Shown here piece by piece: positions 24,808 through 36,650 of a stretch of DNA of 64,000 nucleotides. The stretch is from positions 89,786,395-89,850,394 of the forward strand of contig CM075853.1 in assembly GCA_037975125.1 (NCBI GenBank). Direction: 5' to 3'. The position numbers and the translations under genes are program-made. Position 1 is the stretch's first letter; the number at the start of each line of letters is the position of its first letter. The notes below the pieces were generated by a model. That model had not been told where the DNA came from. It saw only the letters and a program-made list of their open reading frames with translations, and did not search any database. The stretch comes from Latrodectus hesperus (Eukaryota > Arthropoda > Arachnida > Araneae > Theridiidae).

Positions 24808-25625
24808 TTCTTCTTAGAGTTGGGTTTGTATGTCATTGGGCACCTCTGCTTCTATCAGCATTTTGTACTATTAACTCCAAACTCAATGTTTCCTAGTTCC
24901 AGTTGCTCGGGTCACCCACTTTATTAATAAAGTCCGATAACTCTTTAATGGAGTCTAGGTGTGACTCTCTAGTATGGATGATGCCTAAAGAAGTTAATCT
25001 AGGGAGGGCAAGAGCCTCGTATTCGTAAATGATATACTTGGCCGTTTCCTCTTGCATATGACATTTTCTGCAGATAGGGTCTTGCTGAAACAGTTCCATT
25101 TCATGGAGGTGTTTTCTGAAATAGTAGTGCCTAGTTATGAAGCCTACGATTAAACGTATCTTATGCCTACAGTATTTTAGAATTTCAGGGGCAGTCCTCG
25201 TTGATGATCCACATATCATACTTTTAGCTTGGGTTTGACCAGGAGTGTTGAGCCAAGCGTCATACATCTTCCGTCTACTTCAGAGGCTTCTCCTGCAAAT
25301 GCAGAAAAATTTTTTATTTCTTTTGTTTTTTCAGCCATAGAATAACAATTAATTAATAGGCTCAGGTAATACAACAATCCACTCAGCATTGCCTGAGTTA
25401 CTGGGAAAGGCAAAAAGTCTCTAGAAGTTCGCCCGGCAATCAGAGGCTCCGTTAAGACACCATTTTCACGGTGCCAAATATCCATAGGCACGTGTTGCAT
25501 AACACCAGGGTTTACTGGAGCTGGTTCGTGGTCTCTGATTCTATATCCAAGGCTATCCTGTCATTCCTACAGGACGTTCGGCGATCCACCACCTTCCGAC
25601 GCGCCTGGTAGCTGCTCAGGACCCA
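24808..25625 (-). mobile_element. LINE copy 2, internally deleted (5' end joined to 3' end)
   Basis: Minus strand: about 350 bp of leader and ORF1 start (to GEASEVD) is fused directly to the last 450 bp of ORF2 and the 3' tail. About 4.5 kb is missing. The tail ends ACCCAACTCTAAGAAGAAGA. Both true termini are present, so it keeps the features likely to be needed for mobilisation in trans. Confidence 0.85.
24893..25500 (-). pseudogene. Fused ORF1-start / ORF2-end remnant of LINE copy 2
   Basis: Two overlapping frames cross the junction near 25270. The upstream part reads VTQAMLSGLLYYLSLLINCY, MAEKTKEIKNFSAFAGEASE. The downstream part is the LINE C-terminus with a CCHC-like finger (CRKCHMQEETAKYIIYE) and ends INKVGDPSNWN at a TAG. 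In the related copies the finger's last residue is Cys; here it is Tyr followed by Glu. Confidence 0.75.
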
Positions 25626-25889
25626 GGAAATTATTAATACTTATGGATAAATGAGATCACAGCAAGCATTTCGTTAAACAAAATTATCTAAAATTAAAAA
25701 AAAAATTATCTAGGTTATAACTTTGCTAAGAAAAAACGTGCTCAGAAAGACATTTTTTTTTTAATTTTTCGTATTAATATTCTTGTTGCTCATGTATTTT
25801 CTAAGTAAATGTGAATTTAGTCACTGCATAATATTCATTACCTCAGAAATAATATGTGTCATTCATTCTTAAAAACTTGAAAACTTCAA

Positions 25890-26240
25890 TTTCTTAAAAT
25901 ATTGGCCTTAAATTATCACTCATACCTTAAAAAATCACAAAAATTTAAATTCTTATTTTAAAATGATTGTTTCTAAATTTTTCATAATTTTTATCAAATA
26001 AGTAATGCAAACTTACATGTCTTGATTCTTGTATCTAAACTACCTTACATAGAAATGAGCATTCAACATGTTTGATAAAAAATATAATGTTTTTAAAATG
26101 GTTTTATTTTTTCAGGCTTAAAAAAATGCTTAAGTTTGAATATCCTCATTAGCAAATACCAATAGCTTATATTTAAAAGTAAATATGGTTGTATATAAAG
26201 TATTGTATTCAATGGATCACAGCTAATGTCTTAGCTGTGA
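25890..26240 (-). repeat. Dispersed repeat, inverted partner of 47040-47345
   Basis: Reversed, this block contains the same series as 47040-47345: ATGATCCATT, TATTTGCTAATG.GGAT, ATGAGCATT..ACATG, ACATGTAAGTTTGCA.TACTTATTTGATAAA. A shorter second version lies at 26560-26640, so the family is present three times. Confidence 0.6.
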
Positions 26241-26459
26241 TAATATAAAGCCCCTATTACATTTTCTTAAATATTTTAAATTTTCAAAATAAAGTTCTCT
26301 ACATTTGGCAAAACATTGTTTGCAGTTGTTTTACACACAAAACTAAAACAAAAATTTTATAACAGTTTAATAAGTATTTATATTTATATTTTAAACCTAC
26401 AAAAAATAATTATTAAAAATATTGACAAACAATAATTTCTATTACAATTTAATAATTGA

Positions 26460-26640
26460 TTTCTTATGTAAATCTGCTGGCCATGTTTTTTTTTTCAAAT
26501 TTTATATTTTATTGATTAAAAATTATGTGCAATAGATTATTCAACATGTTTACATTAACTATGAAGTTAGCAAGTACTAATGGTTGTATTTAAAAGGGAG
26601 TATGAGTATATAGAAACTATAGTATTTAATGGATCATAAC
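26460..26640 (-). repeat. Second, shorter copy of the 25.9-kb repeat
   Basis: AGTACTAATGGTTGTATTTA.., GAGTATGAGTATAT.. and TATTTAATGGATCATAACTA match both 26150-26230 in direct and 47040-47125 in inverted orientation. Confidence 0.5.
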
Positions 26641-26654
26641 TAAAAATAATAAAT

Positions 26655-27843
26655 TAATAAATATCGTGGCACATCTATTTAGTTATTATCGTTCTTTTTC
26701 AAATATATGACGTTTTTTTAAATATAAGAAAAGCACGATATTCTTGTTATGTATTTAGCAATTTTTATTAACTTTTATTTTTGTTATTATTTCTTCTAAA
26801 ATTTTAATTTTATTTTATGAACACATATAACATATTTATTTGAATCTTAAATTAGATCAGATTTCTTAAATTAAAAAAAAATATATTTAAATTAAATCTG
26901 CTTACATACTGAAAATTTTTTACTATGTTTATCTTGTTAATGTTTAATTATAAAAAAATAAAGGAAATTTAATTTAAGTTTATTTGTTTGATTTATTAAG
27001 TTTTGTTTAATTGCTCTATTTTTGTAAGCAAACTTAAAATAAAACCTCATTATAATTGATTAAACCTCCCACTTTACAATTCTTTGCAAAATATTTACCA
27101 GTTAATTATAAAAATTCATTTACATAATTGGAAAGTTTTTAAATTCTAATAAAAAATTAAGCTGATTACGTTGAAAAATTGAAATTATATTATCTCATCT
27201 AATTTTATATTTTAATTAACATTGGAAGTCTTTGAAAATTACGATTGGGTAATTGGAAAATTTACTTAGAACAGATATAAATTCTGAAAATAAATGTAAA
27301 TAATAAAATATCATGATTTTTTATATTGAATGAATTACGTTTAAGAAAATTTAAAAATTTAAAATTTTTTACAGAAAAACGGTTTGTAGATAAATAACTT
27401 TTATTTCTTTGCCTCATACTAGAAATTAAAGCATTACCGGAAAAACAAAAACTTGCAATTAATGAAATGTTTCATAAATAATAAGAATTATTTTTATAGC
27501 TCTTTTTTTAATATTTAAGTGAATGCTTATTTATAAATAATAAGAACTTAAATTAAAATTAATTATATTAATTAATTTTATGGAGTTATGTAAAATATTA
27601 TTGATCTACTTATTTAGTTTTAATTAATTATTAATTTATTTATTATTAATTTAGTTTTTATTCAATTTATTTATAAAATTTTAAAAACTTTGTCATTATA
27701 TTTTAATCTGATAGATGACAGTATAAAAAGTTATAACAAGTATAAAATGTTGTCGGCAAAATACTTGTTACTTTAAAAGTAACTGTACTCAGTACGTACT
27801 AAGTACAGAAAAAGTAACAAGGTCTCATCCCAAATAGGACCTA
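26655..27843 (-). mobile_element. Truncated copy of the hAT-like element at 48.0-50.4 kb, inverted
   Basis: About 1.19 kb is the reverse complement of 48013-49860, from CACATCTATTTAGTTATTRT to GTACTCAGTACGTACTAAGT and the element end at about 27843 (GTTACTTTTTCTG.., reversed). It lacks about 670 bp that the right copy has (48930-49600) and the distal 580 bp with the other terminus. Confidence 0.75.
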
Positions 27844-28107
27844 TCTTGGCGGACTAAATTGGACCATTTTCGGTAGCCAAGCTGGATTCTTTCTTGGCTG
27901 TCTAAATTGGACTAATTTTGGCAGTCAAGCTTGGCGCTATCCAGACAACCCACATTGGTCCTATATAACGAAATGTAGACCATTCAGGATTGGCCCCATA
28001 TAGTACTGGATCCATATAGTATCCCATATAGTACACCAATACTGACTAGACAAAGCCACACTTAGCCAATATAGGGCCAAGCTATTTTGCTACTTTTGGG
28101 TATGTAT
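27844..28107. repeat. CCAA/TTGG-rich terminal array
   Basis: In 265 bp there are many TTGG and CCAA motifs, often as short palindromic pairs (CTTGGCGGAC, AGCCAAGCTGGATT, ATTGGACC, GGATTGGCCC, AGCCAATATAGGGCCAAGC), plus repeated CATATAGTA. Related sequence at 43386-43545 in inverted orientation. Confidence 0.6.
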
Positions 28108-28136
28108 AGAAAAATAAATAAAATATAAAAAAAGAT

Positions 28137-28156
28137 AAAGAGAGAGAGAGAGAGAT
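28137..28156. repeat. (GA)n short microsatellite
   Basis: Ten or so GA units in the leader between the terminal array and the MULE gene. Confidence 0.85.
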
Positions 28157-28583
28157 TGTATTGCAGACAAGTTTATATAAATTTTGTAAATAATATTGTA
28201 GTGTGTATAAATTCTTGTAAATATCTTTACCTTTTCTTATGTAAGTATTCTTATTTATTGCAATTTATCCCTTTACTACTCCTTTATTAGTTTAATTTAA
28301 ATTAAATATAAATTAATTAAAAAATTAAATTAATAAACAATAACTTTTAATAATTCCGTAAAAAAACTTTATGAAATAACTTTAGCCCCGTACATTAAAA
28401 TTTCAAACTCATACTAAGTCAATCAAATCTAAGTTATATTTCACCAACCAAGAACCAGCTATCTAATAATGGTAGAGGATAGCACAAGAGTTTAGCCTCT
28501 CAGATACTAGTTTCCTCCTCATTCCTTCCTGGTCATTTGCGCAGGTTCTCACGCATGACGTTATTTCTCTGGTAGCGTCGGGG

Positions 28584-28591
28584 TATAAATA
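28584..28591 (+). promoter_or_regulatory. Possible TATA box of the MULE gene
   Basis: TATAAATA about 90 bp before the first in-frame ATG at 28676, in the most GC-rich part of the leader and just inside the inverted terminal block. Confidence 0.35.
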
Positions 28592-28675
28592 TTATTGTTT
28601 ACCTTTGTTTAGCTCTACTACAAACGTGTGATTGCTAATTTGTAAATATTTGTTGTGATTGATAATTTGGTTATT

Positions 28676-30993
28676 ATGCCTTCGACACAAAATCAAGAAA
28701 AACGGCCCTTTTCAGGGCCAAATACTTCTGCTTCTTCAGAAGTTTTTGATTAATAAATAATATGGAAGAATTTATCTTGTGTGAGAATTCAAATTTTGGT
28801 GTGTGCGAGAATTCTAATTTTGGTATGTGTGAGAGTTCAAACTCTGGTAAATGTGAGATAGTTCTTCCGAAAGGATATTCTAGATTACGTAAACGCAATA
28901 ACCTAAATATGGCTAATGTTTAAATCTTAATCTAGACAATACCCATATTTAGGTTGTTATTTGAGAAATTGTAAAATGTCTTTCTCAAAGATACGGAGGG
29001 TATTGACACATTTTTAGAAAAATTTCGGAGCCGTTTAATTAATGTTTAAAATCTAACGATTATTTTTTAAAAACTTCCATCTGATAGCCTTTTTTTCTGG
29101 ACTATAAGTTGGCATCGTGATTTCCCTGATGGAAAAGTTTTTCGTAAAATTTCCAGGGGTATTGCTTTCTAATTCTGTATGTTCTAATTCTGGTATGTAT
29201 GAGAATTCTGATTCTATTACGAGTGAAAATTCTGATATTGTCATGTATGATGATTCCATTGTGAATGATATGATTGGCTGTGCGAATGATTCAAATGTTA
29301 ATGAAGTAATTTTGTTTGCCCTGATTGTTTAAAATCTTTTAAATACAAATACAATTTGAAACGTCATGTTTATAAATTTCATTCTAATAACACTACACTT
29401 ATTGATTCTTTGAAAAATCGTAATTGTATTGTATGTCAGGGAGAAAGTTCTAATAATATGTCTCAATATGCAAAAGATTTGATTGGGATTCAGAATAGTT
29501 TTATGTGCTCTGATTGCTTAAAAACGTTCGTAAAGTAAATACAATTTGAAACGCCATGCAAATAAATTACATTCTGATAATATTGCTAATTGAGTCTTTA
29601 AAAAGTCATCGATCATTGAGTTACAAATGTGGGGATTGTCATTTCAAATTTAGTGACCTATAAAATCTTACATGCCATCAGAATAAAAGTCATAATCCAA
29701 AAGTCTCACAAACAGGTTCTTATGTATGTCCCCTATGCCATGGTAATTTTGAAAAACAAGAAATAACATTTCATTTAAAAAATATTCACGATAATGATAT
29801 AAATCTTGGTGAGCTAGAATTCAATTCATTTAATGAATTTCTGACATGGAAGGCAGAAATTGAAAACAACACAAAGTCAAAATTTGTTTCTTATGGCAAT
29901 AAACGCACTAATAAACATGGTGTTAATTTTATAATTGCAGGTGCCACCATTCAGGAAATTTTAAATCCGAAAGTAAAGGTTTACGTCATTTAAAAATCCT
30001 TGGCAGCAATAAAATAAATGCATACTGCCCAGCTGGAATAAAATTAACAGAATACGCAGATGACAAATGTATAGTGTCGTATCAGCAAGTACATATTGGG
30101 CACCAGAATGATTTAGGTCACATATTTTTAACTGCAGATGAAAGAAAAAATATAGCCTCAAAAATAGCAGCAAAAACTCCTCTAGATAATATTTTAGAAG
30201 AAATAAGAAATTTTATAACTGATACTGGTCTTGAGAGGGTTCATTTACTAACAAAAAAAGATCTACATAATATTGAAAAGTCTTTCAATCTGTCTTCTGA
30301 TTCTGTGAAGCATGAAAATGATAGGGTCAGTATAGGTATGTGGGTACGTGAAATGCAAAATTTGGAAAACCAATGCATTTTATTTTATAAAACCCAGGTA
30401 GACACTTGTACACAATATTCATTTATAAAAGAAAATGATTTTGTTTTGGTTCTTATGACAGAAACAAAGGAGAGATACTGAAAATATTTAGTTCCGACTG
30501 CAAATGTATTGATGGTACACATGAGGTAAATGGATATGGATTTGAACTTATAACCTTAATAACAATTGATGATTTGCGCCAAGGATTCCCATGTGCTTTT
30601 TTAGTTTCTAACTGATGTGATCAACAAGTGTTATCAATTTTTTTCTCGTGTATTAAAGAAAAAGTTGGGCAAATACGACTACAAGTTTTTATGTCTGATA
30701 TGGGGGAATTTTTCTTTAATGCTTGGAAGTCTGAAATGGGTTTATTACAAATTTGCCTTTTTTGTGCATGGCATATTGACAGAGCTTGAAGCAAGAATTT
30801 AAAAAAAATCAATGGTGCTGAAAAACAGGCAAAAACATATAAAATTATAAGATCACTCTTAGAAGAACGAGACATAAATACATTCTATACACTAACAGAG
30901 GCAGCACTAAAATTACTTAAAGAAGACCCTGACACCATAGAATTTTCAAATTACTTTGAAACATATTATTTACAAAATACTTCTCGAAAACTT
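28676..30993 (+). pseudogene. MULE-type transposase with N-terminal C2H2 fingers (5' part)
   Basis: Starts at ATG 28676 (MPSTQNQEK) or 28761 (MEEFILCENSNFGVCENSNF), with a short Cys/Asn/Ser repeat. C2H2 fingers follow in shifting frames: CPDCLKSFKYKYNLKRHVYK (about 29312-29390), CSDCLKTF (29507) and CPLCHGNF (29732). The transposase core covers about 30080-30800: CIDGTHEVNGYGFEL (first catalytic Asp), IDDLRQGFPCAFLVSN, MSDMGEFFFNAW (second Asp) and LFCAWHIDRA. This matches the MULE DDE fold of Mutator-like elements. At least six frameshifts or stops are present. It breaks off at about 30993 (RKLLE stop); the C-terminal SWIM part reappears at 39154. Confidence 0.75.
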
Positions 30994-31029
30994 TTAGAAT
31001 AAAATTCTTACCTTCATTTTTCTTCCAGC

Positions 31030-31556
31030 ACTCTATATGCAAAGCAAAATCCAAAATGAATATAAAAGACAGAATTATATTTCCGGTGCTATATCCATAG
31101 CGAAATCCAAAACAAAAATAATGGACGGGATTGAAATTCCGGCACTATATCCATAGTGAAATAAAAAAATGAATATAACAGACAGTTATATTCTGCACTA
31201 TATCCAAAGCGAAATAAAAAATTAATACAAAATGGAATATATTTAAATTCCAGCACTTTACATCCAAAGACAGTTTAATAAAAATGAATATAAATGACAG
31301 TATTTAAATTCTGTGGCTTTACATCTGAAAGGAAATCCAAAATGAAAATGGCAAAATTTTAAATTGTGTGCATGTCATTTAAGCATGTGCAGGAGCAAAA
31401 CATTGCATCACTACATTTTGATGATACATTTTGTGATCAATCACTTTTGATTAATTAAATTGGGGACGGAATAAAATCCTCCAAATTTTATCACTCTTGG
31501 TGATTTTTTGCACTTTGCGAGCTTTGATCATAATACTCAATTTAGCCCAATGGTAA
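31030..31556. mobile_element. Partial inverted copy of the 19.05-20.21 kb TIR element
   Basis: Ends with GATCATAATACTCAATTTAG, the reverse complement of the AAACTGAGTATTATGATC terminus. Its left 320 bp is a diverged array of the same 52-58 bp unit on the other strand (CCGGCACTATATCCATAGYG). The second terminus is absent. Confidence 0.7.
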
Positions 31557-31779
31557 TTATTGGGTTTGCCAAGAACAAGACACAGTAAAAATTGTTTAAA
31601 TTTTAAGACTGTTAGAAATTCAAACTGTCAAAAGAATGGAAATTGCCCATTAAAAATGATGGGTAAAAAATTATACAACATTCATACATAAACCTGTAAT
31701 CCATTTTACAGAAATGTGATTAAAATTGAAAAACATGCCTCAAAAATATATTTAAAAAATAGGTAAGCATAAATAACAG
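31557..31779. other. AT-rich DNA between the TIR-element end and the inverted duplicate
   Basis: No gene or matched repeat recognised. Confidence 0.35.
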
Positions 31780-32379
31780 AAAGTTGTTCCAATTTAAAGT
31801 AAACCTTATTTCACAACACAAGGTATACTTTTTAAGATAAGTAGAAATTTATGAAAATGCAAGAAATTACATATTAATATGAACCAAAATATAGAACTGT
31901 AAATGATAATATTTACAATGCTATATTTAAAATATCAAAAAATGAACATTATAAATAAAAATATTTTCATAATTACATTTAAATAAACTAGTTTAAATGT
32001 TTTTTTTTAAATATCTGCCTTAAGGAATCACTTGTTTACCTTAAGTACTACCGATATAATTAAAAAAAAATTAGATTGCACAGAAAATACTTTTACTTAA
32101 AATTAACTTTAATTAATTAAAATTAAATTAAAATAAGTACACTTTACTTAAAATTAACTACCATATTTTCATGACATTTTTTCACTTGATGGCCGCAGGC
32201 TGGAAAACATACTTAAGTTTCGAAACTAAATCAGTAAAAAATAAATGCAATTTCAAATTTTAATTTTAGAAAAGTTTTTCTAATGCTTCACTGAAAAACG
32301 ATAATATTTGTTTCAAAAATTATAAATAAAAAAAGAGAGTATACTTAAAATATTTTTCTTTATAAATGGAAGAAGTTAT

Positions 32380-32671
32380 TGTGAGGGCGCGCCAGTCAGT
32401 GACGCAAGAACAAGCGTGGGGGAGGAGAAGGAAGAGAGAATTGAGAGGAGGAGGGATAGCGAAAGTCCCACTCCAGGACTGATGTAACTTAGAAAATATG
32501 TATATGTATCTATAATTTATGTTTGTATTAATAATTGTGTTCGTCTATGTTATTATTAAATAAATGTGCTGTCAGATATTTTGTGTGAATGAAATATCCT
32601 GAAAGCGACATATTGATGGTACAAAGTTGCAGCTCGACAACATAACGTTAACCACGCCGCGTTATGTTACA
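32380..32671 (+). repeat. 5' LTR
   Basis: 292 bp, TGTGAGGGCGCGCC ... GTTATGTTACA. It has a GC-rich start, a purine-rich GGAGGAGAAGG block, and an AATAAA-type signal (TTAAATAAATG) about 120 bp from its end. Confidence 0.95.
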
Positions 32672-33734
32672 ATGGTGGCAGCGGAGCCATGCCACAAAAA
32701 GGAAATAGGAATGGACGAGTCGAACAGGATTAACTTCATCGATGTTTTTGAGGGATTTCCATCTTACAAAGCGGGTGAGTGATGTTTGCCAAATATTTAT
32801 TTTTTATTAGTTGGGATCCTCTATTAAGATTTCATAATTAGAAATATTTTTTTAAAAAAATAAAAGTATACTTAAGTTTTAAGTATGATTATTAATTTAA
32901 TAAGGTTCTGTTCTTGAACAAAGTGATTTATTTGAAATAGAGTAATAGCTAATTGTATAATACGTAATATAAATTTGTTTTGATTTCGATTCTCATTTGG
33001 AGTCGAAAAGTCTGTGGGTGTGGTAGGAAAAAAAACCACACGGATAACGAAATCGTTACTCATTTTTTTTTTTATTTCTGAAAATAAGATAGAAAAATAA
33101 TATTATTTGATGTTTTGAATTTTTTTATGCACTGTTATAAATATTTTTTATTATTATCTTAAAGTTTGATTTGAATAAAAAAAGGGTATATTTATTGAAC
33201 ATATTTTAAAAGTTTTGTTTATGTCAATAATTATTACAGCTTAATAGATTTGCGTACTTTTTAAGTGTTGTGATTAAAAATTTGAAAAGAAATTAATGTT
33301 TGAATTTTGAATACATTGTTGCAAATTCTATTTAATGTGAATGTGTACACTATAATAATAGAAAGAAGTGCATAAATTAATGCTAATTGTGTGTTCTCAT
33401 TTGGAATTAAATTTATCACTATCTATATTACAATTGAAATGTTATTATAAATGAATATATTGATATAAATTTAAATCGAAAGTCTTTGCTTATAATTATC
33501 ATTTCAAAGCTATGTTTTGGTGTATTTTTAAATTTGAAAATAATTGGGTTTAATTTGCTGTATGCTTATTTTATCATTTTAATAAGTCATTTCCGCAGTA
33601 ATTCAATTAATGATTCTCAGTTAGAAAATCTAATTTTGGTTGAAAGAAAAACAAAACTACTTTAGAAATTTGTTATTTTTGAAATGTTAATTTAATAAAT
33701 TCATTCAAGCGTGTTAAAATATTTAGCATTAAAT
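32672..33734 (+). other. Leader with possible primer site and spliced leader exon
   Basis: Just inside the LTR is ATGGTGGCAGCGGAGCC, the position of the primer-binding site (tRNA not identified). A short frame at 32711 (MDESNRINFIDVFEGFPSYK) runs to a strong donor, GCGG|GTGAGT, at 32774/32775. Roughly 950 bp of AT-rich DNA with several acceptor-like sites (TTCCGCAG at about 33598, TTCTCAG at about 33621) precedes Gag, so a spliced N-terminus is possible. Confidence 0.5.
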
Positions 33735-36650
33735 ATGACTTACTTCGCGAAAGGAAAAAAGTCCGATCTTTTAGTTTTGGCTTCAGAATTATATATCGCG
33801 TTGGAACCTGAGGTCACGATAGTGAAAATTTGAGAGCTCATTACTGGAAGTGCTTCATATGATGAAGAATTTACTAAAACGTTGTTAGAAACAATAATCG
33901 ATTCCAGAACAGAGTTAGAAGCAAATTAATTGGTTAGGAAAGAAAGAGAAGTAGAAGCGGAGAAGTTACGATTGGAAAATGAAGCGAAAAAGCAGCAAAT
34001 TGAATTAGAAGCAGAAGTTAAAAAGCAGCAAATGGAATTTGAACTGGAGAAATTACGAATAGAAGCAGGTCTAAGTATGCCGAAAACAGAAAGGTTAGTT
34101 CCAAATAATATACAGATGGAACTTACCAAGTCGATGCCTCGTTTCGATGCAAAACAATGTGATATTCTGTTATATCTTTCATTGTTTGAAAGACAGATGA
34201 AAAGGATAAGAATCGAAGAAAATAATATGGTTTCATATCTGTTACCTCTTATGCCGTCAGACACTGTGGAATTGATTGCCAGAATTCCAGAAGAAGAATT
34301 TGGTAACTATGAATATGTGAAAGAGGTGTTATTAAAGAAATTCCAAATGAATGCAGAAGGATTTAGGCAAAAATTCGTTCAGCACCAACGAAGTCCCGAT
34401 AAGACATGGCGAGATTTTGTCTATGAAGTGACAAACTATTTCCAGGGTTGGATCGATGGACTTGAAATAACTGATTTTGAAGGATTAAAGAACCTCATAA
34501 TTACCGATCAAGTTAAGAAAAGAGTTCCTATTGAAATAAGAGACCATTTCGTCGATGAATGGGGAAAGATAGTCAAACCATCACTTTTGGCTGACAAGCT
34601 TGATGAATATGAAAGTGTACGCAAGTCGTTTAAGAAGCAAACAGGTGCACTGCCTAAAGTTCCGACCCAAACTTATAACAAATATCCATTACAACGGGAT
34701 AGCAGAAGGTATGATAATCATGGAACGCCTCGTACCGAAAACAAACATTTGAATTTCAATTCCCAACAAGAAGTTTCTAAAACTCGTCCTAAGTATGTGT
34801 GCTATTTTTGTGGTATGGACGGACATGTGAAGAAGTTTTGCCCAAAACTGTCAAAAAACAAAACTGAACAAGATGTAAAGAAGAGGTTCAACGTAAATAG
34901 AGCTGCAGTGGAAATTTGTGAAGAAAAGGAGGAAACGAAGCAATCTAAAACGGCTGTAGTGGCCAAAGTTATGTCTCACAAGCGAAACATAATTGGTGAA
35001 AATTTGTGTAATTTAGAAAGAATCCAGATAAATGTTAATGGAAAACGAGCAACCGCTCTAGTAGATTCAGGAACTGAAATCACGGTGGTTAGAAGTAATA
35101 TGGTAGAAGATTTCCCTCTAGAGAACAAGCCATCAATTTATATTAAAGGAATTTTCGGACCTGCAGAGAAATGTCCTTTAGTAAACATACCAATGAGTTT
35201 ATATATGGGAGGTACGGGTGACGTCGTGCACCAAGATGTCCTCTGTGCAGTTGCTCCTTCTCTCGTAGAAGACGTTCTCTTGCCGCCAGAAATAAAAAAT
35301 GTGCTAATGGGAACTATTGTTTCTGAATCGAAAATATCCGTAATAGACAATGCCAAGGTTGAATGTGAAGAATTTGTTGATATACATAGAAAGCAAGAAA
35401 AGGAAGATATTCTTACTGACGAATTTACAACGAACGAAGCTTGTGTTGCAGAAGTGGAAAAAACTCCGGTGAAACGTACGAAAACTGAAGAATTTCTCCA
35501 AGAACAAGAAACTTGTAAAGATCTAGAGGAAGCTAGGAAAAATGCAAAAGAAGAAAAAGGAGGATTTTATTTCAAAGACAAATTTTTGTTCCATAAAGAA
35601 AAAATTCTGGGGGAAACAACAAACCAATTAGTTTTACCAAAATGCCGAAGAAAAGAAGTTTTAAAACTGGCTCATTGCTCTGTATTTGGTGGTCACATGG
35701 GAGCAAAGAAGACTGCTATGAGAATAAGATATTCTTTTTATTGGTCTGGTCTTTCAAAAGACGTAAAGAACTTTTGTGAAGCTTGCAAAGACTGTCAATT
35801 AACAAGGAAAATTAAAGTTAAAGATCGAGCTCCTATAACACCTGTAGCGAGACCGGAATTGCCATTTCAAGTGGTAAACGTTGATATGATAGGACCAATT
35901 GAGCCGCCTAGCTCAAAAGGTCATAAATATGTGCTGTGTCTGGTGGATCAGCACACAAGGTGGGCTGAAGCTGTTCCATTAACAAGTCTTACAGCCAAAG
36001 CAACATGTGAAGCTCTGTTGTCAATATTCATGAGAACTGGAGTGCCTAATATCATTGCATCAGACAATGGGACTAATTTCAACTCTGAGCTGACTAAAGA
36101 GTTTGAAAAGAGAATGGGATCAAGTCCAAGATTTTCTACACCCTTGTATCCTCAATCCAATGGACTAGTGGAGCGTTTTAACCAAACTTTAAAACGAATG
36201 CTGCATCATGTCATTCTCGATGAACCTCGAACATGGCATACCAAAATTCCGTTCATTCTTTGGGCTTACCGAGAAGTGCCAAACAATACCACGGGAGTTG
36301 CCCCATTCCAGTTGCTGTATGGACGCAAACCTGAAGGTCCACTCTCAATTCTAAAGAATACATGGACTGGAGAGCTAGAAGGTCTTCAACATGACACAAC
36401 TCCGATTTCAGTATATATGGAAAACCTCAAAAGGAAATTGGAAGATGCTGCTTTGAGAGCCAAAATAACCTCTCAAATTGAACAAGATAAGATGGCGCAT
36501 TATTACAACTTGAGATCTAGTTCAAAGACATTTAAACCAGGTGACAAAGTTATTGTCCTTCTTCCAGACTCTAAAAATAAGTTGTTAGCTCGATGGCAAG
36601 GTCCAGGGACTATTAGTGAAAAAGAAAAACGAACATTCATTTCTTGTTAA
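33735..36650 (+). CDS. Gag-protease-integrase polyprotein
   Basis: The ATG at 33735 (MTYFAKGKKSDLLVLASELY) is in frame with the long ORF but two stops intervene (TGA 33831-33833, TAA 33927-33929). From there 906 codons are open; the predicted TTG start at 33930 is only the first codon after the TAA. Domains, numbered from 33930: Glu/Lys coiled coil 1-55; capsid 70-230; CCHC knuckle CYFCGMDGHVKKFC about 290; protease ALVDSGTEITVV about 376; integrase zinc finger HCSVFGGHMGAKK to CEACKDC about 582-625; integrase core with VNVDMIGPI (650), SDNGTNF (711) and NGLVERFNQ (746), the complete D,D,E triad; then WQGPG of a GPY/F module, cut by the frame end. RT lies in the next ORF, not here. Function: particle assembly, processing and DNA integration. 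Confidence 0.9.

Noticed and set aside
33926..34264. Minus-strand ORF with repeated Ser/Ile/Cys
   Set aside because: Antisense to the Gag coiled coil.
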